Below, one piece after another: positions 15,644 through 24,833 of a stretch of DNA of 63,565 nucleotides. A program made the translations under genes and the position numbers. Below the pieces are notes generated by a model that was given only the letters and a program-made list of their open reading frames with translations, searched no databases and was not told where the DNA came from. How positions within the stretch are numbered: the stretch's first letter is position 1; the number at the start of each line of letters is the position of its first letter. The stretch is from Cellulophaga baltica. Its GTDB lineage: Bacteria > Bacteroidota > Bacteroidia > Flavobacteriales > Flavobacteriaceae. The stretch lies in assembly GCF_900102165.1 (NCBI RefSeq), contig NZ_FNBD01000001.1:1-63565 (forward strand), given 5' to 3'.

Positions 15644-16661
15644 CATAGAGTTTTTCAAAACCTTTAGTTACAAATTGTTTTACATCACCTTTACCATCAA
15701 TATATAAGATTAGCGCTTCAAAACCTTCTCTATCTATAATTAAACTAGTAGACTTCTCTAAATCCATCGCCATAAAAGCAGTGGCATACGCATCTGCTTC
15801 CGCACAGGTTGGCCCCAAAATAGTCACCCCTAAAACATTAGAATTCTTAGTATATCCGGTAATAGGATCAACAGTATGCACATACTTTACACCTGTTGAA
15901 GCATCTTCTCTAAAGTGCCTGTAATTACCCGATGAAGCAAGACCTTTATTCGTTAGTTTTATTTTAGCAATAGGAGTAGAACGATCATTTGCTTGAGGAT
16001 CATCAATCCCCACTACAAAGTCTTTATTTTTAATCTTATTCACACCTTTAGCCACTAACTCCCCTCCTACTTCTACCAAGTAATTATCAATTCCTTTTGC
16101 ATCAAGCAAAGCGCCTAAGCGATCTACAGCATAACCTTTAGCAATCGCATTAAAATCAAAAATAATACTTGGGTTCATTTTAGAAATGGTATTATCCTCA
16201 TTCAGCCTTACTTTACCAAATCCAACAAAATTCAATAAGCTATCTACCCTAGCGCTATCAAGTTCAATTTGCTGTCCAGGACCAAATCCCCAAGAGTTCA
16301 CTAAAACCCCTACGGTAGGGTCAAAATAGCCCTCTGTACGCGCATTAATCTCTTTAGATAGTTGAAATACGTCTTGAAACATCTCATCGACTACTACTGT
16401 ACTATCTCCTCGGTTAATTTTAGAAATATCAGAATCTGGAATATAGGTAGACATTGAATGATTCATGGCAGCGAAAACTGAATCAATTTCTTTTTCTAGA
16501 TTAAGTTCCTCAGTATCATAAAATAAAATGGAATAGGTAGTACCTAACGCCGCGCCGGTATGCCTATTCTCTACAAAAACATCCCCACAAGAATTTAAAA
16601 AAAGGGTTAGTACCACTATCCCACTAATCGCAGGCACTCTAAATTTTAACAAGTCCATCAT
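15636..16661 (-). CDS. apbE: FAD:protein FMN transferase (flavinyltransferase), lipoprotein
   Basis: The protein has 341 residues. It attaches FMN through a phosphoester bond to threonines of NqrB and NqrC, and it sits next to the nqr operon as expected. A lipoprotein signal is clear (GIVVLTLFLNSCG, lipobox Cys). Family motifs are GTTYSILFYD, MSTYIPDSDISKINR, FDPTVGVLVNSWGFG, DFNAIAKGYAVD, YLVEVGGELVAKG, SSGNYRHF, HTVDPITGY and ADAYATAFMAM. The start could be ATG 16661 or 16658; either overlaps the end of the preceding gene, whose stop is at 16641-16639, so the pair is translationally coupled. It works outside the cytoplasmic membrane, where the flavin-bearing domains face. Confidence 0.95.
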   Translation of the reverse strand: MMDLLKFRVPAISGIVVLTLFLNSCGDVFVENRHTGAALGTTYSILFYDTEELNLEKEIDSVFAAMNHSMSTYIPDSDISKINRGDSTVVVDEMFQDVFQLSKEINARTEGYFDPTVGVLVNSWGFGPGQQIELDSARVDSLLNFVGFGKVRLNEDNTISKMNPSIIFDFNAIAKGYAVDRLGALLDAKGIDNYLVEVGGELVAKGVNKIKNKDFVVGIDDPQANDRSTPIAKIKLTNKGLASSGNYRHFREDASTGVKYVHTVDPITGYTKNSNVLGVTILGPTCAEADAYATAFMAMDLEKSTSLIIDREGFEALILYIDGKGDVKQFVTKGFEKLYVK

Positions 16662-16995
16662 AATCAACAACGTAATCTTCATTTAAATAAACTGGTAAGT
16701 TATGATCTTTTGCATTGACCAAACCAACACCAGCGAAATAGGTTAACGCCTCAAACTTCTCTGCATGATCTTTCATTTTCGTCAGATTATCCATATCTAA
16801 ATCTTTAGGATCATTAGGAAATACAATAGCTTTCACAACAACAAAATGAAGCTCTTTTTCTTTAAGACAAACAAACTGCGGATTTTTTTTAAGTGTACTA
16901 TTTACTGATAAAAACTCAAAGCCTTCTGCTTCTAATTGTTTACCTACAATATTCATAGCTAAGTTATGTAATTCTTGTTCAGAAAGCGCTGTCAT
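16639..16995 (-). CDS. Small conserved protein between nqrF and apbE
   Basis: The protein has 118 residues. ATG 16995 (MTALSEQELHNLAMNIVG) is preferred because the longer frame from 17025 would start inside the nqrF terminator hairpin. The sequence is soluble, with a helical N terminus, FEFLSVNSTLKKNPQFVCL, KELHFVVVKAIVFPNDP and a tail NLPVYLNEDYVVDYDGL. I recognise no catalytic motif; the core beta pattern is weakly like restriction-endonuclease-type or YraN-like small folds, which is only an impression. Short proteins in this position in flavobacteria are often labelled by proximity as NQR subunit F, but it has no ferredoxin or flavin domain. Its overlap with apbE suggests a role in NQR maturation, which is inference. 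Confidence 0.8.
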   Translation of the reverse strand: MTALSEQELHNLAMNIVGKQLEAEGFEFLSVNSTLKKNPQFVCLKEKELHFVVVKAIVFPNDPKDLDMDNLTKMKDHAEKFEALTYFAGVGLVNAKDHNLPVYLNEDYVVDYDGLVKI

Positions 16996-17013
16996 AGGAA
17001 AGTTTAGGAATAA

Positions 17014-17041
17014 AAAAACCGACATAAAAATATCGGTTTTT
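17014..17041 (-). terminator. Terminator downstream of nqrF
   Basis: AAAAACCGA (17014-17022) pairs with TCGGTTTTT (17033-17041) around a 10-base loop. Read on the minus strand the stem is followed by a T-run. It separates the nqr operon from the small gene and apbE, which then depend on readthrough or on a promoter within about 40 bases. Confidence 0.75.
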
Positions 17042-17078
17042 AGTAAAAATAAAAATATTATTAGCTATATATTATGGT

Positions 17079-18386
17079 TTATCCGCCAAAATCATCGAAT
17101 CTAATGTGCTCATCTGGAATACCAAAATCTTCACCCATTTTCTGAACAGCTTTGTTCATTAATGGAGGACCACAGAAATAAAGCTCAATATCTTCTGGAG
17201 ATTCATGCTTAGATAAATAATTATCAATTACACAGTTGTGAATAAATCCAACAAAACCATCTCCTGGCGCATCAACATCTTCTTTAACTTTCCAGTTATC
17301 TTCTGGTGCTGGCTCAGAAAGTGCTAAATAGAATTTAAAGTTTGGAAAATCTTTTTCTAATTTATAGAAATGATCTAAATAGAACAATTCTCTCTTAGAA
17401 CGACCACCGTACCAATATGTTACTTTTCTACCAGTCTTTAAGGTTCTGAACAGATGGTATAAATGAGATCTCATTGGAGCCATACCTGCACCACCACCAA
17501 CGTAAAGCATTTCAGCATCGGACTCATTAATAAAGAATTCTCCATAAGGTCCTGAAATTACTACATCATCTCCTGGCTTTAAATTAAAAATGTAAGAAGA
17601 AGCTACACCTGGATTTACATCCATCCATCCGTTTTTAGCTCTATCCCATGGCGGGGTGGCAATACGAACGTTAAGCATAATTTCTCTTCCTTCTGCAGGA
17701 TAAGAAGCCATAGAATATGCTCTTTCTACAGTCTCTGGATTTTTCATTACCAAAGGCCATAAATTAAACTTATCCCATTCTGCTTGAAACTTATCTGGCG
17801 TTTCATGCTCTTCTGGGTGTGCTGTAATATCAATGTCAGCATATTTTACTTCACATTCAGGAATTTCAATTTGAATATACCCCCCTGCTTTGTAATTCAT
17901 ATCTTCAGGAATCTCTACTACAAATTCCTTAATAAAAGAAGCAACGTTATAATTACGCACCACTTTTGCTGGCCACTTCTTAATTCCGAATACTTCTTCC
18001 GGAATAGTAATATCCATATTCTGCTTTACCTTTACTTGACACGCTAAACGAGCACCATGTAAAAGTTCTTTTTTTGAGAAGTGAGGTGTTTCTGTTGGCA
18101 AAGCTTCACCACCACCAGAAAGAACGTGACATTCACATTGAATACAAGTTCCACCACCACCACATGCAGATGGTAAAAATATTTTTTGATTTCCTAATGT
18201 AGACAATAACGATCCACCTGAACCAACTTCAATTGTCTTCTCACCATTAATGGTAATTGTTACGGGACCTGAAGGTGATAATTTTTCTTTTGTAAATAAA
18301 AGTAATGCAACCAATACTAATAAAAGAATCATAAAAGCAATCACCGTAATTGCTATTGTTCCACCTGTACTTGTAGCTAAAATCAT
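17079..18386 (-). CDS. nqrF: Na+-translocating NADH:quinone reductase subunit F
   Basis: The protein has 435 residues. It is the NADH entry subunit: NADH to FAD to 2Fe-2S. One N-terminal membrane helix (about residues 10-31) precedes a ferredoxin domain with the cluster ligands Cys75, Cys81, Cys84 and Cys116 ([21 protein letters not shown]). The FAD-binding motif [12 protein letters not shown] and the NADH-binding [16 protein letters not shown] follow, with [14 protein letters not shown] near the end and a final FDDFGG. It is the last gene of the nqrABCDEF operon, two bases after nqrE. Confidence 0.98.
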   Translation of the reverse strand: MILATSTGGTIAITVIAFMILLLVLVALLLFTKEKLSPSGPVTITINGEKTIEVGSGGSLLSTLGNQKIFLPSACGGGGTCIQCECHVLSGGGEALPTETPHFSKKELLHGARLACQVKVKQNMDITIPEEVFGIKKWPAKVVRNYNVASFIKEFVVEIPEDMNYKAGGYIQIEIPECEVKYADIDITAHPEEHETPDKFQAEWDKFNLWPLVMKNPETVERAYSMASYPAEGREIMLNVRIATPPWDRAKNGWMDVNPGVASSYIFNLKPGDDVVISGPYGEFFINESDAEMLYVGGGAGMAPMRSHLYHLFRTLKTGRKVTYWYGGRSKRELFYLDHFYKLEKDFPNFKFYLALSEPAPEDNWKVKEDVDAPGDGFVGFIHNCVIDNYLSKHESPEDIELYFCGPPLMNKAVQKMGEDFGIPDEHIRFDDFGG

Positions 18387-18388
18387 TC

Positions 18389-19123
18389 TTATTTATTTAA
18401 AACTTCGTTATAAGAAACTTCTTTTTCTGAAATTTCCTTATTTAATTTCTTATCGTCTTTTACAGCTGTTTGTATTGGCTCTTCTGCAGCTGCTTCATCT
18501 CCACCACCAGTAAGCATACCACCAAAACTCATAAAGCCAATGGCCATTAAACCTGTAATAATAAATGTAATTCCTAAACCTCTTAATGGTGCAGGCACAT
18601 TTGAATACCTAATTTTCTCTCTAATTGCTGCAATCGCTAAAATGGCTAAAAACCATCCAATACCGGAAGCTAAACCATAATTAAAAGCCAAACCTAAGGT
18701 TTGAATATCTCTAGATTGCATAAATAAAGACCCTCCTAAAATTGCACAGTTTACAGCAATTAATGGTAAAAATATACCCAATGAGTTATATAAAGAAGGC
18801 GAAAATTTCTCTACTACTATTTCTACTAATTGTACCATTGTTGCAATGGTAGCAATGAATAAAATAAAAGATAAAAAACTTAGATTGTAATCTGCGTATT
18901 CTGGACCTAACCAAGCTAAAGCACCATCTCTTAATAGATACTGATCTAACAACCAGTTTAAAGGTACTGTCACCGCTAATACAAAAATTACAGCAGCACC
19001 TAGTCCTACCGCGGTAGCAACCTTTTTAGATACCGCTAGATAAGAACACATCCCCAAGAATGTGGCAAATACCATATTGTCAATAAATATGGATTTAAAG
19101 AATAATTCTACATTTTCTAACAT
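18389..19123 (-). CDS. nqrE: Na+-translocating NADH:quinone reductase subunit E
   Basis: The protein has 244 residues. It is an integral membrane subunit with six predicted helices that, with NqrD, holds an iron centre between inverted half-repeats. The core matches the family: [37 protein letters not shown] and [15 protein letters not shown]. The usual protein is about 200 residues; here about 40 extra charged residues follow the last helix ([21 protein letters not shown] and onward). The gene lies between nqrD (25 bases upstream) and nqrF (2 bases downstream). Confidence 0.97.
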   Translation of the reverse strand: MLENVELFFKSIFIDNMVFATFLGMCSYLAVSKKVATAVGLGAAVIFVLAVTVPLNWLLDQYLLRDGALAWLGPEYADYNLSFLSFILFIATIATMVQLVEIVVEKFSPSLYNSLGIFLPLIAVNCAILGGSLFMQSRDIQTLGLAFNYGLASGIGWFLAILAIAAIREKIRYSNVPAPLRGLGITFIITGLMAIGFMSFGGMLTGGGDEAAAEEPIQTAVKDDKKLNKEISEKEVSYNEVLNK

Positions 19124-19148
19124 AATACTATTTTCTTGGAATGACTAC

Positions 19149-19796
19149 TTAATTTTCTTCTACTAAAGCTGGGTTTCTTGAACGTTGTACCCAAATGATA
19201 ATACCAACAACAATTAAAGCCATTGGCGAAAGCAACATAAAACCGTTGTTCTCATATCCTAGTGCATACAAACCAGTCTTAGCAATTGGATCTCCTAAAA
19301 CTTTAAAACCTAATAACGTACCAGATCCTAAAAGCTCTCTAAAGAAGCCTATTATAATTAATATTAAACCATATCCTAAAGAGTTTCCTATACCATCTAA
19401 GAATGATCTCCAAGGCCCGTTTGCCAAAGCAAAAGCTTCAAAACGCCCCATAATGATACAGTTTGTAATAATAAGTCCCACGAATACAGAAAGTGTTTTA
19501 CTCAATTCATAAGCAAAAGCTTTCAACACTTGATCTACTATAATTACTAAAGCGGCTACCACTACAAGCTGCACAATAATTCTAATTTTAGAAGGAATGA
19601 TATTTCTCATTAAAGAAATAACTACGTTACCCATACCTAAAACAAACATTACTGAAACTGCCATTACTATGGAAGCTTTTAATTCTGCCGTAATTGCCAA
19701 TGCAGAACAGATACCTAGTACCTGTATTGTAATTGGGTTATTATCTGCTAGAGGATCTAAAATCAGTCCACTATCTTTTTTTGAAAGTAATCCCAT
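19149..19796 (-). CDS. nqrD: Na+-translocating NADH:quinone reductase subunit D
   Basis: The protein has 215 residues and six membrane helices, homologous to NqrE. Family landmarks are LADNNPITIQVLGICSALAIT, VFVGLIITNCIIMGR, NSLGYGLILIIIGFFRELLGSG and the C-terminal IIIWVQRSRNPA. The cysteines in GICSAL and TNCIIM correspond to the ligands of the NqrD/NqrE iron centre. It follows nqrC by two bases in the operon. Confidence 0.98.
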   Translation of the reverse strand: MGLLSKKDSGLILDPLADNNPITIQVLGICSALAITAELKASIVMAVSVMFVLGMGNVVISLMRNIIPSKIRIIVQLVVVAALVIIVDQVLKAFAYELSKTLSVFVGLIITNCIIMGRFEAFALANGPWRSFLDGIGNSLGYGLILIIIGFFRELLGSGTLLGFKVLGDPIAKTGLYALGYENNGFMLLSPMALIVVGIIIWVQRSRNPALVEEN

Positions 19797-19798
19797 AA

Positions 19799-20548
19799 TT
19801 AATTAGCTCTAATAGTTTTTAAATAATCTTCGTAAAGCTTCATCGTTTCTGAAATCATTGCAGAAACGCCGTTACCTGTAATTGTTGCCCCCGCAAGTGC
19901 ATCAACTTCGTTATCATCTTTGGTTAAGTTCGTAGGATCATTATTTCCTTTTGCTACATTTATACCACTGTAACGCGTACCAGCCATAATGGTTTCTCCT
20001 GTGAAATCATCCATAAAATAACGCTGTTTAATGTTCGCACCTAATCCCGGAGTTTCTCCTTTATGATCAAAGTATACTCCCTGAACTACCATATTAGCAT
20101 CTAAGGCTATAAAACCCCAAATAGCATCCCAAAGCCCTTTTCCATACATAGGTATGATATAGAACTTCTTGCCATCTTTTTCCCCAATAAACAATGGAAG
20201 TTTAGCTTTTTCACCTTTTTTTGCTAAAGCGATTTGCTTCTTAACATCAATTAAATATGCATTATCATCTTTGGACACTTCCCCATCAACAATAACTAAT
20301 TGCTCTTTAATATATTTTGTAAATTCTTCTTCTACCTTATCTGCAGGAATAAAATTTACACTTCCTTCATCAACATTTTCATTTACACCCATAGCGTAAA
20401 GAATATTCTGTTGTTTTTCGAATCGTTCGTTTTCCTTAATCTTATCACTTAAGCCAGAAGCTGTAAGTGCTAAAACAGAACCAACTACTACTACCATTAT
20501 AGCCGCAAAAACAACGGTATAAAGATTTTTGTCTGTGTTAACTGCCAT
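19799..20548 (-). CDS. nqrC: Na+-translocating NADH:quinone reductase subunit C
   Basis: The protein has 249 residues. One N-terminal membrane helix is followed by a periplasmic FMN domain. The flavinylation site is VDALAGATITGNGVSAM, with Thr222 as the predicted FMN-bearing residue (DxxxGAT motif recognised by ApbE). GETPGLGANIKQRYF and GLWDAIWGFIALD are also typical. The covalent FMN passes electrons from the NqrD/E centre to NqrB. The gene is separated from nqrB and nqrD by two bases each. Confidence 0.98.
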   Translation of the reverse strand: MAVNTDKNLYTVVFAAIMVVVVGSVLALTASGLSDKIKENERFEKQQNILYAMGVNENVDEGSVNFIPADKVEEEFTKYIKEQLVIVDGEVSKDDNAYLIDVKKQIALAKKGEKAKLPLFIGEKDGKKFYIIPMYGKGLWDAIWGFIALDANMVVQGVYFDHKGETPGLGANIKQRYFMDDFTGETIMAGTRYSGINVAKGNNDPTNLTKDDNEVDALAGATITGNGVSAMISETMKLYEDYLKTIRAN

Positions 20549-20550
20549 AA

Positions 20551-21819
20551 TTAAACTGTTTCGGCTTTTAATTTTTCTGATTTACTAGCGCTATCGTTTG
20601 GTAAGATGGTTGCGTTTTTTAATCTTTTTAAACGCTTCTTAACATTACCACGAATCACGTAATGATCTATTGTAGGTGCAAATACATTCATTAACAATAT
20701 TGCTAAGAAAACACCTTCTGGATACGCTGGGTTGAATACACGAATCATTACCGAAATAAAACCGATAAAGAAACCGTAAAACCATTTCCCTTTATTTGTT
20801 TGAGACCCTGTAACAGGATCAGTAGCCATATAAACAATACCAAATGCAAGACCACCAACGATTAGATGCTTCCAAAAAGTAAAACTCATAAGACCATAAA
20901 ATTTACTAGTCTCACCAATCCAACCAGAACTTACCACTCCATTGAACATTAAGCCCATTACCAAAGCACCAAGAACGGCACTCAACATAATTCTCCAGCT
21001 TGCTATTTTACTGAAAATCAAAAATAAGCCTCCTAAAAGAATTAAGAATGTAGAAGTTTCTCCTACAGATCCTGGTATAAAACCAAAGAACATGTCCGAG
21101 ATTGAATAGGTCATTTCCGCAGCCTTATTTTGTGCTAAGTAACCAAGAATTGTTTCTCCTGATATAGCATCTGGCGTACCTGCTAAATTAACAGCATCAT
21201 AGACCCAAACTTTATCACCACTCATCCATGTTGGATATGCAAAGAATAAAAAGGCCCTAATAGTTAATGCAGGATTTAAGATATTCATTCCTGTACCACC
21301 AAAAACTTCCTTACCAATAACTACACCAAATATTACGGCGATAGACAACATCCAAAGTGGAGTATCAATTGGTACGATAAGTGGCACTAACATCCCTGTC
21401 ACCAAGTACCCTTCTTCTACTTCATGTCCTTTAATAACAGCAAATATGAATTCAACTATAAGTCCAACACCATAAGAAACCACTACTAACGGAAGTACTT
21501 TAATTATTCCAATCCAGAAATTTTCCCATGTTAAAAAGTTTCCAAATACAGAAACTTCACGAACCACACCATTAGCAGCATCTATGGCTGCAAAATGCTG
21601 ATAACCCGCATTAAACATAGAGAATAATAAAACTGGTATAAGCGCCATGATTACTGTATTCATGGTACGTTTTAAATCATCTGCACCTCTAACATGACTA
21701 CCTGAATGTGTAGTCTCATTAGGAGCATATAGAAAAGTATGTATTGCATTAAAGGCTGGTGCCATTTTCTTGCCCTTATACTCTTCTTTTAAATTGTGTA
21801 ATTTATTTTTAAGGCTCAT
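20551..21819 (-). CDS. nqrB: Na+-translocating NADH:quinone reductase subunit B
   Basis: The protein has 422 residues and about ten membrane helices. It carries a covalent FMN and riboflavin and forms much of the sodium path. Landmarks are ETTHSGSHVRGADDLKRTMN, IFGVVIGKEVFGGTGMN, FLFFAYPTWMSGD, IPGSVGETSTF and VTGSQTNKGKWFYGF. The expected FMN-attachment segment reads PDAISGETILGY, with Thr223 in the place of the acceptor threonine. The motif is usually SGAT, so Glu replaces Ala here. The rest of the sequence is intact. The stop is two bases from nqrC. Confidence 0.97.
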   Translation of the reverse strand: MSLKNKLHNLKEEYKGKKMAPAFNAIHTFLYAPNETTHSGSHVRGADDLKRTMNTVIMALIPVLLFSMFNAGYQHFAAIDAANGVVREVSVFGNFLTWENFWIGIIKVLPLVVVSYGVGLIVEFIFAVIKGHEVEEGYLVTGMLVPLIVPIDTPLWMLSIAVIFGVVIGKEVFGGTGMNILNPALTIRAFLFFAYPTWMSGDKVWVYDAVNLAGTPDAISGETILGYLAQNKAAEMTYSISDMFFGFIPGSVGETSTFLILLGGLFLIFSKIASWRIMLSAVLGALVMGLMFNGVVSSGWIGETSKFYGLMSFTFWKHLIVGGLAFGIVYMATDPVTGSQTNKGKWFYGFFIGFISVMIRVFNPAYPEGVFLAILLMNVFAPTIDHYVIRGNVKKRLKRLKNATILPNDSASKSEKLKAETV

Positions 21820-21821
21820 AG

Positions 21822-23171
21822 TTATCCTATTTCTTTTTGTAATAAATCTAATCCTTCACGAATAATTTGCTGATGAGGCTGCTTAGAAATACAGATAAAC
21901 TCTGTCAATGAAAAATCTTCCGGGGCAACTTCATACAATCCTAGTTGTTCCATTTCATCTAAATCTTTGACCATGCACGCTTTAAGTAATTGCATTGGAA
22001 AAATATCTAATGGAAACACCTCTTCATATTGACCAGTAACTACGAATGCTCTATGCTCGCCATTCGTATTTGTTGTTAGATCATATTTTTTCTTAGGACT
22101 TAACCATGAGAACGTCAATGCTCTAGTCGTAGAAATCTTATTGAAAATTGGTTTATTCCAACCGAAAAATTCATAATCATCTCCTTCTGGAATAGCAGTA
22201 ACCGTGTTGTTATAAAAACCTAAATAACCATCTTGACTAGACTTAGACCCTGTTAAAACATCACCATTTATTACTCTAAATTTTTCTCCATTAACACCAC
22301 TCGCATAAAGAAAAGTAGCAATCTCAGATCCAATTTTAGTCGTATAATATTGTGGTTTTTTAACAGATGAACCTCCTAATGCAACAATACGCTCTGCATT
22401 AAATTTCCCCGTCAACAATAACTCTCCGATAATTACTAAATCTTGAGGGGTTATTACCCAAACCAATTCTCCTTTATTAATAGGATCTAATTTATTGATT
22501 TGTGTACCCACAAGACCCGCAGGATGCGGACCAGAAACTTGATGCATTTCTGCATCTTTAAGTCCCGCCAATGGAGAACTAGAATCACCATAAGAAACGT
22601 GTACTTTACCTGGTGTAAGTTTAGAGACTGCAGAAATAGCTGCTTGCAATTCTTTTTCTTTACCTTTTAAAGTATAGTTCAGTTCTGCTGCCAAGGGAGC
22701 GGTTACATATCCTGACACAAAAATTGCTTTTGGTGTCGTTTCAGGATCTGCAATCACATCATAAGGTCGTTGTTTGATAAACGGCCAACTACCAGACTTA
22801 AGCAATAATGCTTTAATATCTGCAGCTGATGAACTACCTAGATTTGGAACTTGATGTTCTATAGATTCTTGAGTTTTACCAGCTGTAATTTTAAGTGATA
22901 GGATTTTTCTTCTTTCCCCTCGCTTAATTTCAGCCAATTGACCACTCACAGGAGAAACAAAAAGCATAGACTCATGATTTTTGTTGTAGAAGAGCGCTTC
23001 ACCTGCTTTTACTTCTGCGCCTTCTTTTACAAGCATTTTAGGGGCAATCCCATGAAAATCCTGTAAATTTATAACATAAACATTACTATCTGGCGCTTTA
23101 ACCGTAACGGTTTCAGCCTTACCAACTAAATTAATGTTTAAGCCTTTCTTAATTCTGATGTCTTTAGACAT
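21822..23171 (-). CDS. nqrA: Na+-translocating NADH:quinone reductase subunit A
   Basis: The protein has 449 residues. It is the soluble cytoplasmic subunit and first gene of the operon. The N terminus MSKDIRIKKGLNINLVGKAE, FHGIAPKMLVKEGAEVKAGE, KRGERRKILSLKI, SGYVTAPLAA, VSGPHPAGLVGTQINKLDP and VWVITPQDL match the family. NqrA lies near the quinone site; the quinone here would be menaquinone, consistent with ubiE in this window. A -7 box lies at 23206-23213 on the minus strand. Confidence 0.98.
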   Translation of the reverse strand: MSKDIRIKKGLNINLVGKAETVTVKAPDSNVYVINLQDFHGIAPKMLVKEGAEVKAGEALFYNKNHESMLFVSPVSGQLAEIKRGERRKILSLKITAGKTQESIEHQVPNLGSSSAADIKALLLKSGSWPFIKQRPYDVIADPETTPKAIFVSGYVTAPLAAELNYTLKGKEKELQAAISAVSKLTPGKVHVSYGDSSSPLAGLKDAEMHQVSGPHPAGLVGTQINKLDPINKGELVWVITPQDLVIIGELLLTGKFNAERIVALGGSSVKKPQYYTTKIGSEIATFLYASGVNGEKFRVINGDVLTGSKSSQDGYLGFYNNTVTAIPEGDDYEFFGWNKPIFNKISTTRALTFSWLSPKKKYDLTTNTNGEHRAFVVTGQYEEVFPLDIFPMQLLKACMVKDLDEMEQLGLYEVAPEDFSLTEFICISKQPHQQIIREGLDLLQKEIG

Positions 23172-23205
23172 ATTAATGTAGACCTTAGGTTAACAAAATT
23201 TGATG

Positions 23206-23213
23206 CAAATTTA
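23206..23213 (-). promoter_or_regulatory. -7 box (TAAATTTG) of the nqr operon
   Basis: The minus strand reads TAAATTTG, an exact TAnnTTTG, ending 34 bases before the nqrA ATG. No TTG lies at 17-23 bases upstream, so the -33 element is weak or absent. Confidence 0.45.
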
Positions 23214-23326
23214 AAATTTTAAGAGTACATTTCGCTACTAAAATCGCCAAGAATATACTATTTATATTTATTCTAAATAATACTGAAGTCAAAAATACTA
23301 CTCGTTTTTTAGGCACAACTTTTGCT

Positions 23327-23334
23327 TATCTTTG
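23327..23334 (+). promoter_or_regulatory. -7 box (TATCTTTG) before the T9SS Plug homologue
   Basis: TATCTTTG matches the consensus and ends 17 bases before ATG 23352. It supports that start over the upstream in-frame TTG at 23322, which lies before the box. Confidence 0.55.
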
Positions 23335-23351
23335 CCAAACAACCGCTTACA

Positions 23352-24593
23352 ATGAAAAAATACTTTTTATTATCACTCCTACTTGCTAGTTTTTTAAGCG
23401 CTAGCGCTCAGATTCAAGAAGAAATAAACGCTCCCGAAAACATTAAAACTATTGTTTTTAAAGGAGAAACCGAAGATCAATTCCCGATTGCGCTATTAGG
23501 AGACCCTATTTATTTAGAATTTGATGATATCACCGCAGGTGAATATGACTACTATTACAAAATTACACACTGCAACTACGATTGGACTCCTTCAGACTTA
23601 CTAAAATCTCAATACCTCAACGGAATTGATGATCAAAGAATTACAGACTACAACAATAGCTATAATACCTTACAGCCCTATTCTAATTACAAACTCACCA
23701 TTCCCAATGACAATGTAAGGCTAAAAATTAGCGGTAATTATATGTTAGAAGTTTATGACAGTAATTACGAAATTGTATTTTCAAGAAGGTTTGTGGTCTA
23801 TCAAGATTTAGTCACGGTTGGAGTTACCCCGAAAAGAACTCGTGATTTTGAATTTATCACTGAGAAGCAAATCACTCAAATAAACATCAACTACAGCAAC
23901 TTCTCCTTAGTAAATCCTAAAAAAGAAGTTAAACTCGCAATTATTCAAAATTATTATTGGCCCACTTCTTTACAGAACATTAAACCCCAATTTACACTAG
24001 GCACAGAACTCGTCTACAAATATGATAGCGAAACGAGTTTTTATGCCGGAAATGAATTTTTAAATTTTGACACTAAGGATTTAAGATCCGCGACAGCCGC
24101 CATCTCCTCTATAGAACTCACCGATCTTTACAACCATTACCTTTTCACGGATATCTTTAGAAATGACAGACCCTATACCTATTTCCCCGATATTAATGGA
24201 GATTTTGTCGTAAGAACATTACAAGGTGATGATTCTTCAAGAGAAGCAGAATACACCAAAATTCATTTTAGCCTTCCTTATAAAGCACAGATTGATATGG
24301 ACGATGTTTATGTGTTTGGAAAATTTAACAACTACGCATTGACAGATGAAAATAAAATGATTTTCAATGCTGAAAATGGACTTTTAGAAGCTACTATTTT
24401 AATGAAGCAAGGATTTTACAACTACAAGTATGCTACCAAACAAGGAGATACGATAGATTTAAACAAAATATCAGGAAACTTTCACAACACAGAAAATCAT
24501 TATTTGGTCTTAGTCTACTATAGAAATTTCGGAGACTTATATGATAGTATTATCGGTATTGGATCAGCTAGCGCTGCAAACATTAGCAATTAA
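23352..24593 (+). CDS. Type IX secretion system Plug-family protein (DUF5103)
   Basis: The protein has 413 residues with Sec signal MKKYFLLSLLLASFLSASAQ. The mature protein opens with NIKTIVFKGETEDQFPIALLGDPIYLEFDDI, then DYYYKITHCNYDWTPSDLLKSQYLNG, YNTLQPYSNYKLTIPND and FSRRFVVYQDL. These are the hallmarks of the DUF5103 family, whose first domain is named for the T9SS Plug. In Flavobacterium johnsoniae, Plug closes the periplasmic side of the SprA translocon when no cargo carrier is bound. A central IELTDLYNHYLFTDIFRNDRPYTYF-like segment and a C-terminal GFYNYKYA segment complete the family pattern. The gene is divergent from nqrA and is followed by apaG after about 240 bases. Confidence 0.88.
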   Translation: MKKYFLLSLLLASFLSASAQIQEEINAPENIKTIVFKGETEDQFPIALLGDPIYLEFDDITAGEYDYYYKITHCNYDWTPSDLLKSQYLNGIDDQRITDYNNSYNTLQPYSNYKLTIPNDNVRLKISGNYMLEVYDSNYEIVFSRRFVVYQDLVTVGVTPKRTRDFEFITEKQITQININYSNFSLVNPKKEVKLAIIQNYYWPTSLQNIKPQFTLGTELVYKYDSETSFYAGNEFLNFDTKDLRSATAAISSIELTDLYNHYLFTDIFRNDRPYTYFPDINGDFVVRTLQGDDSSREAEYTKIHFSLPYKAQIDMDDVYVFGKFNNYALTDENKMIFNAENGLLEATILMKQGFYNYKYATKQGDTIDLNKISGNFHNTENHYLVLVYYRNFGDLYDSIIGIGSASAANISN

Positions 24594-24833
24594 AAAAGTC
24601 CTTCATGTCCTTCGAAAGCATAATTACATCGAAGTTCCTTGCTAAGACTATAAAAAAAATAAAAACTTTCATACCTTGCTTATTATTAAGACGTAAAACA
24701 TGGTTTTGAGCTAATTTCGACATCTTTTGAAATGTCAAAATTTTATTAAAGTTTCGTTTCTATGTTAGTTATTTCTTAATTTTAAGACTAAAGTAATCTG
24801 TAATCCTAATAGCAAATTTAGCATTTGAAAGCA

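Noticed and set aside
17784-19806. Several plus-strand open frames opposite nqrF, nqrE and nqrD
   Set aside because: All lie within well-conserved nqr genes; compositions are those of antisense to membrane proteins.
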